Shown in pieces: positions 52,097 through 59,552 of a stretch of 64,000 bases of DNA; within the stretch, counting starts at the first letter, position 1, and every line of letters starts with the position of its first letter. Made by a program: the position numbers and the translations under genes. This DNA is from Achromobacter pestifer (lineage in GTDB: Bacteria > Pseudomonadota > Gammaproteobacteria > Burkholderiales > Burkholderiaceae_B), in NCBI RefSeq assembly GCF_902859625.1, contig NZ_CADIJX010000010.1:62001-126000 (forward strand), in the 5' to 3' direction. Below the pieces are notes generated by a model. The model had not been told where the DNA came from and did no database searches. It saw only the letters and a program-made list of their open reading frames with translations.

Positions 52097-53503
52097 ATGA
52101 CTTCCAACGCCTCCTCCCCCATCCGTACCCGTTTCGCGCCTTCGCCCACGGGCTTCCTGCACTTGGGCGGCGCGCGCACCGCGCTGTTCTCCTGGGCCTT
52201 CGCGCGCCATCACCAAGGCACTTTCGTGTTGCGCATTGAAGACACGGACGTCGAACGCTCCACGCCGGAAGCGGTGCAGGCCATTCTGGACAGCATGGAA
52301 TGGCTGGGCATGCAGCCCGATGAAGGCCCGTTCTACCAAATGCAGCGCATGGACCGTTACCGCGAAGTGGTCGCGCAGATGCTGGCCGCCGGCACCGTCT
52401 ATCACTGCTACAGCTCGCCCGAGGAAGTGGAAGCCATGCGCGAGGCCGCCCGCGCCCGTGGCGACAAGCCGCGCTATGACGGCACCTGGCGCCCGGAACC
52501 CGGCAAGACGCTGCCCGCCATCCCCGAGGGCCGCAAGCCCGTCGTGCGCTTCAAGAATCCCCAGGAAGGCGCAACCTCCTGGAACGATATGGTCAAGGGC
52601 ACGATCAGCTTCGACAACACCGAACTGGACGACCTGATCATCGCGCGCCCGGACGGCACGCCCACGTACAACTTCTGCGTGGTCGTCGACGATTGGGACA
52701 TGGGCATCACCCACGTCCTGCGCGGCGATGACCACGTCAACAACACCCCGCGTCAGATCAACATCCTGCGCGCGCTGGGCGCGGCACTGCCCGAATACGG
52801 CCACGTGCCGATGATCCTGGGCCCGGACGGCGAAAAGCTGTCCAAGCGCCATGGCGCGGTCAATGTCATGGAATATGACAACGACGGCTATCTGCCCGAG
52901 GCCATGATCAATTATCTGGCCCGCCTGGGCTGGAGCCACGGCGACGACGAGCTTTTCTCGCGCGAACAGCTGGTTTCCTGGTTCGACACCAAGCACCTGT
53001 CGAAGTCGGCGTCGCAATGGGATCCGAAGAAGCTGAACTGGGTCAACGCCCACTACATCAAGCAGATGGACAACGCGGAACTGGCCGAGCGCGTGGCCCC
53101 GCGCGTGGCGAACCGTGGCGGTCATCCGGAAAAGATCGACCTGCCGGGCGTCGTGGGCTTGCTGAAAGACCGCGCTGAAACGCTGGAACAACTGGCCGAT
53201 GGCGCCATGCTGTTCTGCGCTGAATTCAAGCCCGCCCCGGCTGAACTCATCGAGCAGCACCTGACCGCACCGGCACGCGAAGCACTGGCCGATTTTGCCC
53301 AACGCGCCGAAAGCACGGACTGGACCCGCGAGGCGTTGTCGGCCCTGATCAAGGCCGTGCTGGCTGATCGCGGCCTGAAAATGCCGCAACTGGCGATCCC
53401 GCTGCGCGTGGCCGTGACCGGCCAGACGCAGACGCCGGCGGTGGACGCCGTGCTGGCATTGCTGGGCAAGGAGACGGTGCTGAAGCGGTTGGCGGCGATT
53501 TAA
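52097..53503 (+). CDS. gltX: Glutamyl-tRNA synthetase
   Basis: It charges tRNA-Glu. A class I synthetase with RFAPSPTGFLHLGGARTAL (HIGH-type), RGDDHVNNTPRQINIL and the KMSKS equivalent EKLSKRHGAV. The 468-residue length is normal, and the sequence is complete to LKRLAAI. The ATG at 52097 begins MTSNASSPIRTRFAP. About 110 bases of its 3' end reappear, decayed, at 53615-53725. Confidence 0.97.
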   Translation: MTSNASSPIRTRFAPSPTGFLHLGGARTALFSWAFARHHQGTFVLRIEDTDVERSTPEAVQAILDSMEWLGMQPDEGPFYQMQRMDRYREVVAQMLAAGTVYHCYSSPEEVEAMREAARARGDKPRYDGTWRPEPGKTLPAIPEGRKPVVRFKNPQEGATSWNDMVKGTISFDNTELDDLIIARPDGTPTYNFCVVVDDWDMGITHVLRGDDHVNNTPRQINILRALGAALPEYGHVPMILGPDGEKLSKRHGAVNVMEYDNDGYLPEAMINYLARLGWSHGDDELFSREQLVSWFDTKHLSKSASQWDPKKLNWVNAHYIKQMDNAELAERVAPRVANRGGHPEKIDLPGVVGLLKDRAETLEQLADGAMLFCAEFKPAPAELIEQHLTAPAREALADFAQRAESTDWTREALSALIKAVLADRGLKMPQLAIPLRVAVTGQTQTPAVDAVLALLGKETVLKRLAAI

Positions 53504-53614
53504 GGCCAAGTACTGGGTGCGCGCATGGGTTGGGGTTGCGCGCATGGGTTGCGCGCGCGGGAGGGTCGGGTTCTTGCCTGTGCATCCGCGCGCTACACCC
53601 ATCCTACGGGGCCG
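53392..53614 (+). repeat. Unit 1 of a tandem duplication (gltX end plus intergenic repeat)
   Basis: This unit runs from inside gltX, through its stop and an intergenic repeat, to the sequence CCTACGGGGCCGA. The next unit begins at once. The intact copy belongs to functional gltX. Confidence 0.8.
53521..53611 (+). repeat. GATGGGTT-family intergenic repeat, copy A
   Basis: Carries GCGCGCATGGGTTG twice, then GGGAGGGTCGGGTTCTTGCC, and ends GCGCTACACCCATCCTACGG. The ends are roughly complementary to each other. Confidence 0.75.
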
Positions 53615-53624
53615 AACGATACCG

Positions 53625-53725
53625 GTGCGCGTGACCGTGACTGGCCTGGCGCAGACGCTTGCGGTGGATGCGGTGCTGCATTGCTGGGCAAGGAAACGGT
53701 GCTGAAGCGGTTGGTGGCGATTTAA
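53625..53725 (+). pseudogene. Decayed fragment of the gltX 3' end
   Basis: Matches the last 33 codons of gltX. In the gltX frame it reads RVTVTGLAQTLAVDAVL, then loses one G (CTGGCATTG became CTGCATTG), which shifts the frame; after the shift LLGKETVLKRLVAI and the TAA are kept. It has no start and is not expected to be expressed. Confidence 0.85.
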
Positions 53726-53733
53726 GGCCGATT

Positions 53734-53840
53734 CATGGGTGCGCGCATGGGTTGTGTGCGCGCGGGAGGTTCATGGGTTGCGCGCGCGGGAGGGTCGGGT
53801 TCTTGCCTGTGTATCCGCGCGCTACACCCATCCTACGGGG
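53734..53840 (+). repeat. GATGGGTT-family intergenic repeat, copy B
   Basis: Second copy of the element in the same direction as copy A, with an extra TTCATGGGTTGCGCGCG segment. It ends in the same GCTACACCCATCCTACGGGG. Confidence 0.75.
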
Positions 53841-53971
53841 CCGAGGGTGCTTTTCGCACCGGCCCCTTCCTCCGCCGTCGTTCCGGCTGTTGGCGTTGGC
53901 GCCCTTTCCCCTCCGTCGTTCGTGCAGGTGGTGCTGACACTCATGCTTCGCCGCATATGTGGTGCTGAGCT

Positions 53972-54038
53972 CGTAGGATGGGTGTAGCGCGAGACGAGCG
54001 CCGCTAGAACGTCCGCGACGAACGCGCGCAACCCATCA
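53972..54038 (-). repeat. GATGGGTT-family intergenic repeat, copy C (inverted)
   Basis: Starts CGTAGGATGGGTGTAGCGCG and ends GCGCGCAACCCATC, opposite in direction to copies A and B. Its end overlaps the stop codon of the MFS gene. Together with A and B it forms a large inverted pair between convergent genes. Confidence 0.8.
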
Positions 54039-55232
54039 GACCGCCGCCGTCACCCGCGCTTTCAGCGCCCGCGCAAAAAACGCGCCCAACAGCGGCAGCA
54101 ATACCGCCGATCCGCCAAACAGCGCGGCCGCGCCGATTTCGTCCACCACCGCGCCCGCCAGGGCCACGCCAGCGGCTTGCCCCATGAACAGGCAGGACGC
54201 GAACCAGGCCACGGCCGTCCCGCGTGCCGACGGCACCATTTGCGTGGCATTGGTCTGCAACGTGGCATGAAGCAGGTAGTAGCCAAAGCCCGCCAAGACG
54301 CTGGCAAGCAGGCTCCACATCCAGACCGGCCCCAACAGGTAGGACAGGAATGCCACGCTCAGCACCAGCCCGCCGGCAATCGCCAGGCCCCGTTCGCCCA
54401 GGCGTTTGAGGATGCGGCCGGCCACGACCGTATAGATCAGGCCGCCCACCGCATAGACCGCCACCAGCGCGCCGGCGGCCGTCAGTGAAATATCGAAGCG
54501 CTCGTGCAGATAGGATGGCGCGAACGCCAGCGCGCCGAACACCAACAACCCTTCCGCGAAGACCGTCGCCAGCACGATGCGGGCCCAAGGCGTGCCCAGC
54601 ACCAGCCGCGCCTGCGCCACAAACCCCTGCTTGACCGCGCCTGCCTCCACCTGGCCAAAGCCCGACACGCGCTGGCGTCGCACTTCCAGATGCAGCAGGA
54701 CGCCCACCGCCAGGTACCCGACGACCAACGCGGCGAAGGCCCAGCGCCAGCCGATGGTGTCCGCGAACAGGCCGCCGGCCAGCTGGCCGGCCGACATGCC
54801 CAGAATGGTGCCGGTCAGAAAGCGCGCCAGCGTCGCCTGCCGGCGTTCATACGGCACGTTGTCGCCGATCCAGGCCATCGACAGCGGAACGATGCCCGCC
54901 CCCGCCGCCCCCGACAGCGCGCGGCACAACACCAGCACATCCAGGGATTCGGCCATGACGGCGCCCGCGCTGCCCAGTGCGCAAGCCACGGTCGCGACGC
55001 TAACGACGCGGTACTTGCCGTAGCGGTCGCCGACGGGCCCAAAGAACATTTGCAGCACGCCATAGGCCACCGCGAACGCGGTCACGGCGCGCGCGGCCTG
55101 GCCGGTCGTCGTGCCGAATTCCGCCGCCAACTGCGGCAACATGGGATCACAAATGCGGAAGGCGCTGGCGCTGACAAAAGCGGCCAGGGCAAGCAGCGCG
55201 ATGGCGCGTGCTTCGGAGGACATGGCGGGCAT
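54036..55232 (-). CDS. MFS transporter (DHA1-like)
   Basis: A 398-residue major facilitator with about 12 hydrophobic segments. The loop 2-3 motif is GPVGDRYGKYRVVSVATVAC, and PLSMAWIGDNVPYERRQATL follows TM4. It fits the drug:H+ antiporter or sugar-efflux branch. The ATG at 55232 or the one three codons later may be the start. Its TGA lies in intergenic repeat copy C, so the repeat has supplied the end of the gene. The substrate is unknown. Confidence 0.92.
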   Translation of the reverse strand: MPAMSSEARAIALLALAAFVSASAFRICDPMLPQLAAEFGTTTGQAARAVTAFAVAYGVLQMFFGPVGDRYGKYRVVSVATVACALGSAGAVMAESLDVLVLCRALSGAAGAGIVPLSMAWIGDNVPYERRQATLARFLTGTILGMSAGQLAGGLFADTIGWRWAFAALVVGYLAVGVLLHLEVRRQRVSGFGQVEAGAVKQGFVAQARLVLGTPWARIVLATVFAEGLLVFGALAFAPSYLHERFDISLTAAGALVAVYAVGGLIYTVVAGRILKRLGERGLAIAGGLVLSVAFLSYLLGPVWMWSLLASVLAGFGYYLLHATLQTNATQMVPSARGTAVAWFASCLFMGQAAGVALAGAVVDEIGAAALFGGSAVLLPLLGAFFARALKARVTAAV

Positions 55233-55330
55233 GGGGTACCGGCAGCAAGGCGAAAGTCGAAGCCCGCACCTTACCGCAGCCCAGCCATCTTGGCGCGACT
55301 GCCGGACGGAGTGTCCGCCCGGCGCAACGG

Positions 55331-55837
55331 TCAGTAAGGCAGGCGGTAGCCCGTCGGCATACGGCGCGCAGTCACGACTTGGCCGCCGGTCTTCAGTTCG
55401 CGCAGCGTCAGCTTGGCCTTCTCGACCTTTTCAACGCGGTAGCGATTCAGGTAGATCGGATCGTTGGCCTCGACCCATTCCCCGGCAGACTTGGTGGTCT
55501 GCATCGTGTAGATGCCGTCCGCCACCGTCCAGCAGCCGGTCTCGCGCAGGCCGGGACGCGCCTTGCGGCCAATCTTCAGCAGGGATTCAAAGGCCATCGT
55601 GCCATCGGCGGACAACACGATCAGCGATTGCAGATCGCCGCTGACGTCGCGGGGCCGCGTATTCGATAACCAGGTGCCGATCATCGGATCTCCGCTTTGA
55701 GCGGGTACGCAAGCCACCGGCTTGGGCGGTTCTGCGGGTTGGGCCTCGGTGATGACGGCGGGCTTTCTGGCAACGCAACCGGCCAGGATCAAAACGGCGC
55801 AGGCGATGCCGGCCGAGCGCAAATACACACTGCTCAT
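55331..55837 (-). CDS. Hypothetical lipoprotein
   Basis: A 168-residue protein with a lipoprotein signal (IACAVLILAGCVARKP). The mature part contains GDPMIGTWLSNTRPRDVSGD, LIVLSADGTMAF and GCWTVADGIYTMQ, which look like a small beta-rich lipocalin-like or META-type fold, but I do not recognise the family. It is co-directional with the MFS gene 98 bases downstream. Confidence 0.85.
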   Translation of the reverse strand: MSSVYLRSAGIACAVLILAGCVARKPAVITEAQPAEPPKPVACVPAQSGDPMIGTWLSNTRPRDVSGDLQSLIVLSADGTMAFESLLKIGRKARPGLRETGCWTVADGIYTMQTTKSAGEWVEANDPIYLNRYRVEKVEKAKLTLRELKTGGQVVTARRMPTGYRLPY

Positions 55838-56026
55838 GTCTTCCTCAACACGTCTGTCGACGCGCCGCGCCGATCACTCCGGCACGTCTCTCGCTCAGCA
55901 AACATCACGCACTCTAAAGAGGCGGCAGAGAAGAATCAACGACGATCCGCGCGGTGTGCAATTGCGCAACAGTCGGCCGTGGAAAGCCCCCGGTTTAGCC
56001 TGAAAACCCGCACCAATGCGTTGGTT

Positions 56027-56926
56027 TCAAGCGACAGTGCGGCCGCCTCGAACGGCCTTCTCGCGCAGCATTTCTTCCATGCGCGCGGCAGCCGGCGACA
56101 AGCTGCGTCCCGCCAGCCGCGTGATCCCCAATTCCCGCTCGATGCGCGGCCGTGACAGCGGCACGAATGCCAGCCCGGGCGAATCTGGCGGCACACCCAA
56201 GCGGGCCAGCACCGTCACGCCCACGCCGCGCTCCAACATCGCCAGCAGCGACATCATGTTGGACACGAACACCTGCCGGTCCAGCATGAAAGCGGCTTGC
56301 GGATAACCGGCAAGCTGCCGGTGCGCCACCGTGCCCACCAGCGGCAAACCGGCGATCTCGCGCCAGGTCACGGACTTGCGTCCGGCCAGCGGATGGCCGC
56401 GATGGCAGACCAGACCGAAGGCGTCACGCAGCAGCGGCTCGAACGACAAGCGGCGGTCCTGCAACACTGGGCTGCACACCCCCAGTTCGACTTCACCCGC
56501 CAGCACCATGCGTTCGACGCCTTCGGAGTTGTCGTCGAACAGGCGTAGCGCCACCGCTGGATAGCGCTCGCGGTAGGTCGCCACCAACTCGGGCAGCCAG
56601 TGTGTGGCCACCGTGGCAACGGAGGCCATCGTCAAAGTGCCCGCGCCGTTGCTGGCCAGCCCCGACAGCGCGCCCGCCACGCGATCGTGGTGCTCGACGA
56701 GTTCGCGCGCCAGCGGTAGGCAGTCTTGCCCAAAGCGGGTCAGCGTATTGCGGTTGCCGCGTTCAAACAGCGGCTGTCCCAGGCGTTGCTCCATTTCACG
56801 GATGGACAGGGACAACGCCGGTTGCGAGCGAAAGGCGCGGGCGGCCGCCGCGCGAAAGCTGCGCAGTTCCGCCACCAACAGGAAGTGCCGGTAATGCGTG
56901 ATGGACAGGTCGGGCAGGGATCGCAT
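56027..56926 (-). CDS. LysR-family transcriptional regulator
   Basis: A 299-residue LysR protein with the helix-turn-helix LRSFRAAAARAFRSQPALSL and SIREMEQRLGQPLFERG. It is divergent from an alpha/beta hydrolase gene (85 bases between starts), and the shared gap holds a T-N11-A site. It probably controls the hydrolase and the Bug gene that follows. The effector is unknown. Confidence 0.95.
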   Translation of the reverse strand: MRSLPDLSITHYRHFLLVAELRSFRAAAARAFRSQPALSLSIREMEQRLGQPLFERGNRNTLTRFGQDCLPLARELVEHHDRVAGALSGLASNGAGTLTMASVATVATHWLPELVATYRERYPAVALRLFDDNSEGVERMVLAGEVELGVCSPVLQDRRLSFEPLLRDAFGLVCHRGHPLAGRKSVTWREIAGLPLVGTVAHRQLAGYPQAAFMLDRQVFVSNMMSLLAMLERGVGVTVLARLGVPPDSPGLAFVPLSRPRIERELGITRLAGRSLSPAAARMEEMLREKAVRGGRTVA

Positions 56927-56948
56927 AAAGCCAGATGATTTGAAGAAC

Positions 56949-56961
56949 TTATCGAATCATA
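56949..56961. promoter_or_regulatory. Possible LysR operator
   Basis: TTATCGAATCATA contains TAT-N6-ATA and fits T-N11-A. The octamer ATCATAGG occurs twice in the gap (56957 and 56981), as a direct repeat. Confidence 0.45.
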
Positions 56962-57011
56962 GGAAAAATAAAGTTTTCTGATCATAGGGGCACACTTAAG
57001 ATGGCCGCAAG

Positions 57012-57857
57012 ATGAAAGCAGCCGCCCCCTCTCCCGCCCTCTCCGCCACCACGGACCCACTGGACTTCAGCCTGGCCGACCGCCTGCCCACCCGCACCGT
57101 GGGCCAGGGCCGGTTGGTGATCGGTGCACCACCGCAAGACGGCCGGCCCGGCCTGCTTTTCGTGCCGGGCGCCTATCACGGCGCCTGGAGCTACGCGCAT
57201 TACCTGGACTACTTCGCCGCCGCCGGCCTGGCCTGCGCGGCGCTGGACGTGCGCGGACACGGTGCGCTACCGCAGGGCCCGACATTTCCGTCCGTCACCA
57301 TTGCCGACTTGGGCCAGGACGTCGCGGATGCGCTGGACGCGCTGGCCGCCCCCACCGTGGTCGTGGGCCACAGCATGGGCGCCTTGCCCGCCTTGTTGGC
57401 AGCCCGCCAGCGGCAGGTGGCGGGTGTAGTGCTGATGGCACCCTCCCCGCCCGGCGATCTGCCGGGCGCGCTGGCCTTGCCCCCCGTGCCCCCGGCCACG
57501 CCGCGCGCCGTACCCGCCGCGCCCGAAATCCGCGCGCGCTTTCTGGCCACCGCCCCCGATCGCGACGTCAGCGCCGTCACGCAGCGCTTGTGCGCCGAAA
57601 GCCCACAGGTGTTGAACGACCGCTACCTGCTGCGCGTGGCGATTGGCGCCGGCGCATTCAACGCGCCCGGCCTGTGCCTGGAGGCTGGACTGGATACCCA
57701 TGACCGCCATCCGCCCGGCCAGGACCAGGCGATCGCGCGCCGTTACGGCTTTTCCCATGCCGTGCTGGCTGAACAACCGCACTGCATGATGTATGCGGAC
57801 CAATGGCAAGTCAGCGCCAACGCCATCCTGGCGTGGCACCGATCTCATTTCGGCTGA
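57012..57857 (+). CDS. Alpha/beta hydrolase
   Basis: A 281-residue hydrolase. The oxyanion and nucleophile motifs are LLFVPGAYHGAWSYAHYLDY and VVGHSMGALPALLAA. The C-terminal His is in LAEQPHCMMYADQW. No signal peptide. Bug-protein gene and LysR neighbours suggest that it opens or hydrolyses an ester or lactone brought in by the binding protein, but the substrate is not known. Confidence 0.93.
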   Translation: MKAAAPSPALSATTDPLDFSLADRLPTRTVGQGRLVIGAPPQDGRPGLLFVPGAYHGAWSYAHYLDYFAAAGLACAALDVRGHGALPQGPTFPSVTIADLGQDVADALDALAAPTVVVGHSMGALPALLAARQRQVAGVVLMAPSPPGDLPGALALPPVPPATPRAVPAAPEIRARFLATAPDRDVSAVTQRLCAESPQVLNDRYLLRVAIGAGAFNAPGLCLEAGLDTHDRHPPGQDQAIARRYGFSHAVLAEQPHCMMYADQWQVSANAILAWHRSHFG

Positions 57858-57939
57858 CCTCATCACGATCAGCCTCCCTCACAACAACAACGACAAGCAA
57901 CCGCGCCCGCACGCAAAAAGGCGCAATCAGGAGACAAGC

Positions 57940-58905
57940 ATGTCCATTCCCCATTTTCTTCGCCCGGCGTTCATCAGCGCCGGCCTCTTGTTGGCCGCGT
58001 CGGCGCACGCCGCGGGCTGGCCCGAGAAACCCGTAACGATCATCGTGCCCTCTGCCCCCGGCGGCGCGGCCGACCTGACCGCCCGCACCTTTGCCCAATA
58101 CCTGGGCGAACAGACCGGGCAGACCGTGATCGTCGAAGACCGTCCCGGCGCGGGCGGCATCGTTGGCACCAACGCCTCCAAGAACGCGGCGGCGGACGGC
58201 TACACGTTCCTGCTGTCCACGAATTCCACGCACGCCGCCAACCAGTTCCTGTACAAGAACCTGCCCTACGACGCGCAAAAGGATTTCCAGCAAGTGGGCA
58301 TGCTGGGCACCTTCGGCACCGTCGGCGTGGTGGCCCCCGGCAGCCCTTACCGCACCGTGCCCGAACTGGTGGACTACGCCAAGAAGCATCCCGGTGAGGT
58401 CTTCTTCGGCTACTACAGCTCGTCCTCGCAAGTTCCGTCAGAACTGTTCAAGCAGCGCGCGGACATCAACATCACGGGCGCCGCCTACAAGAACATCACG
58501 CAGATCATCACGGACCTGCGCGGCAAGCAGATCAGCTTCGCATTCGTGGATTACCTGACGGCCATGGGTCAGATCGACGGCAAGGGGCTGATCCCCATCG
58601 CCGTCACGGGCGCCCAGCCGCACGCCTCCTGGCCCAGCGTGCCGACCATGGCGACCTACTATCCGGATTTCGTCGTCGCCGGCTGGCTGGGCTTGTCGGC
58701 CCCCGCCCACACGCCGCCGGATATCGTGGCCAAGATGAACGCCTACCTGCAAGCGGCGGTCAAGGACGAGGCGACCGCGAAGAAACTGCGCGCGCTGGGT
58801 CTGACCCCGGAATCGATGGACGTGGCGCGCTTTGATGCCTTCGTGAAGGAAGACACGGTGCGCTGGAAGGAATGGATCCGCATTTCGGGGATCCAACCCC
58901 AATAA
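57940..58905 (+). CDS. Bug-family tripartite tricarboxylate transporter binding protein
   Basis: A 321-residue binding protein with a signal peptide (SAGLLLAASAHAAG). Family marks: VTIIVPSAPGGAADLTARTF, VIVEDRPGAGGIVGTNA and GAAYKNITQIITDLRGKQIS. The ATG at 57940 has CAGGAGACAAGC upstream; an earlier in-frame start lies in the hydrolase gene. It is the third gene of the LysR-hydrolase-Bug group and lacks a local permease. Confidence 0.95.
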   Translation: MSIPHFLRPAFISAGLLLAASAHAAGWPEKPVTIIVPSAPGGAADLTARTFAQYLGEQTGQTVIVEDRPGAGGIVGTNASKNAAADGYTFLLSTNSTHAANQFLYKNLPYDAQKDFQQVGMLGTFGTVGVVAPGSPYRTVPELVDYAKKHPGEVFFGYYSSSSQVPSELFKQRADINITGAAYKNITQIITDLRGKQISFAFVDYLTAMGQIDGKGLIPIAVTGAQPHASWPSVPTMATYYPDFVVAGWLGLSAPAHTPPDIVAKMNAYLQAAVKDEATAKKLRALGLTPESMDVARFDAFVKEDTVRWKEWIRISGIQPQ

Positions 58906-58927
58906 AGCGCCTGATCAGCCTGTTTCC

Positions 58928-58980
58928 CGCTATGAACATTGCGCTCTCTATATATAGAGAGCGCAATGCGCTTTATAGCG
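58928..58980. repeat. Large palindrome between convergent Bug and lrp-like genes
   Basis: The core at 58937-58968 is a perfect 32-base palindrome (arm CATTGCGCTCTCTATA). Outer arms CGCTAT and ATAGCG extend it. There is no long T run, so it is either a bidirectional terminator or a protein site. It overlaps the end of the Lrp-like gene. Confidence 0.85.
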
Positions 58981-59422
58981 GCAGGCGCTGTTCGTGCTTG
59001 ATCTCGCGCAGCGCCACGATCGTGCGCGTCTGGCGGATGCCCGGCATATTGAACAAGAACCGATGCAGGAATCGGTCGTAGGCTTCAGGGCTTTCCACCA
59101 GGATCTTCAACAGGAAGTCCGAATCCCCCGTGACCGCATAGCACTCCAGGATTTCGGGCGCGTCGCGCACCGAGCGCTCGAAGTTCTCGACCGTGCTGGA
59201 GGCATGCCGTTCGAGGCTGATCTGCGCGAACATGCAGCCCAACCCCACCTTGCTGCGGTCCACCTGCGCGCTATAGCCCTGAATCACCCCGCTGGCCTCC
59301 ATCGCCTTCACCCGCCGCCATACCGGCGCGGCTGACAGCCCCACCTTCTCGGACAGCTGCTGCGCCGAGGCCCGGCCGTCCTCTTGCAAGGCCTTGAGGA
59401 TGCCGATATCGGTCTTGTCCAT
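58973..59422 (-). CDS. Lrp/AsnC-family transcriptional regulator
   Basis: A 149-residue regulator with an N-terminal helix-turn-helix (LKALQEDGRASAQQLSEKVG, then PVWRRVKAMEASGVI) and a RAM ligand-binding domain (LECYAVTGDSDFLLKILVES). The ATG at 59422 follows AGGAGACAACGTG; a GTG one codon earlier is possible. It is divergent from the indolepyruvate oxidoreductase gene, its probable target, so amino-acid (perhaps aromatic) sensing is likely. Confidence 0.95.
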   Translation of the reverse strand: MDKTDIGILKALQEDGRASAQQLSEKVGLSAAPVWRRVKAMEASGVIQGYSAQVDRSKVGLGCMFAQISLERHASSTVENFERSVRDAPEILECYAVTGDSDFLLKILVESPEAYDRFLHRFLFNMPGIRQTRTIVALREIKHEQRLPL

Positions 59423-59445
59423 CACGTTGTCTCCTGGTTTTTGTC

Positions 59446-59502
59446 GAACACGAAATGTTCATTGCGAATTATAGGGATAGCACGATCCAAAAACGCAATA
59501 AA
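59446..59502. promoter_or_regulatory. Divergent control region of the Lrp-like and indolepyruvate oxidoreductase genes
   Basis: Contains GAACA-N5-TGTTC (59446-59460) and the inverted pair TTCATTGCG (59458-59466) and CGCAATAAA (59494-59502). The CATTGCG/CGCAAT half-site is also the outer arm of the palindrome at the other end of the Lrp-like gene. Confidence 0.4.
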
Positions 59503-59552
59503 TCGAATGCCTCGCGAACCTATCATGGTGCGAAATACCAGGAGCATTCACT

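Larger units (their letters stand above)
53615..53844 (+). repeat. Unit 2 of the tandem duplication
   Basis: Repeats unit 1 at an offset of 222-230 bases, with about ten substitutions and one deletion in the gltX part and a small insertion in the repeat part. Both parts are in the same order as in unit 1, so it is a direct tandem copy. Confidence 0.8.

Noticed and set aside
53500..54040. A CRISPR-like or prophage-like repeat cluster
   Set aside because: The repeats are few, diverged, not regularly spaced and without cas genes. They are explained by a tandem duplication plus an intergenic repeat family.
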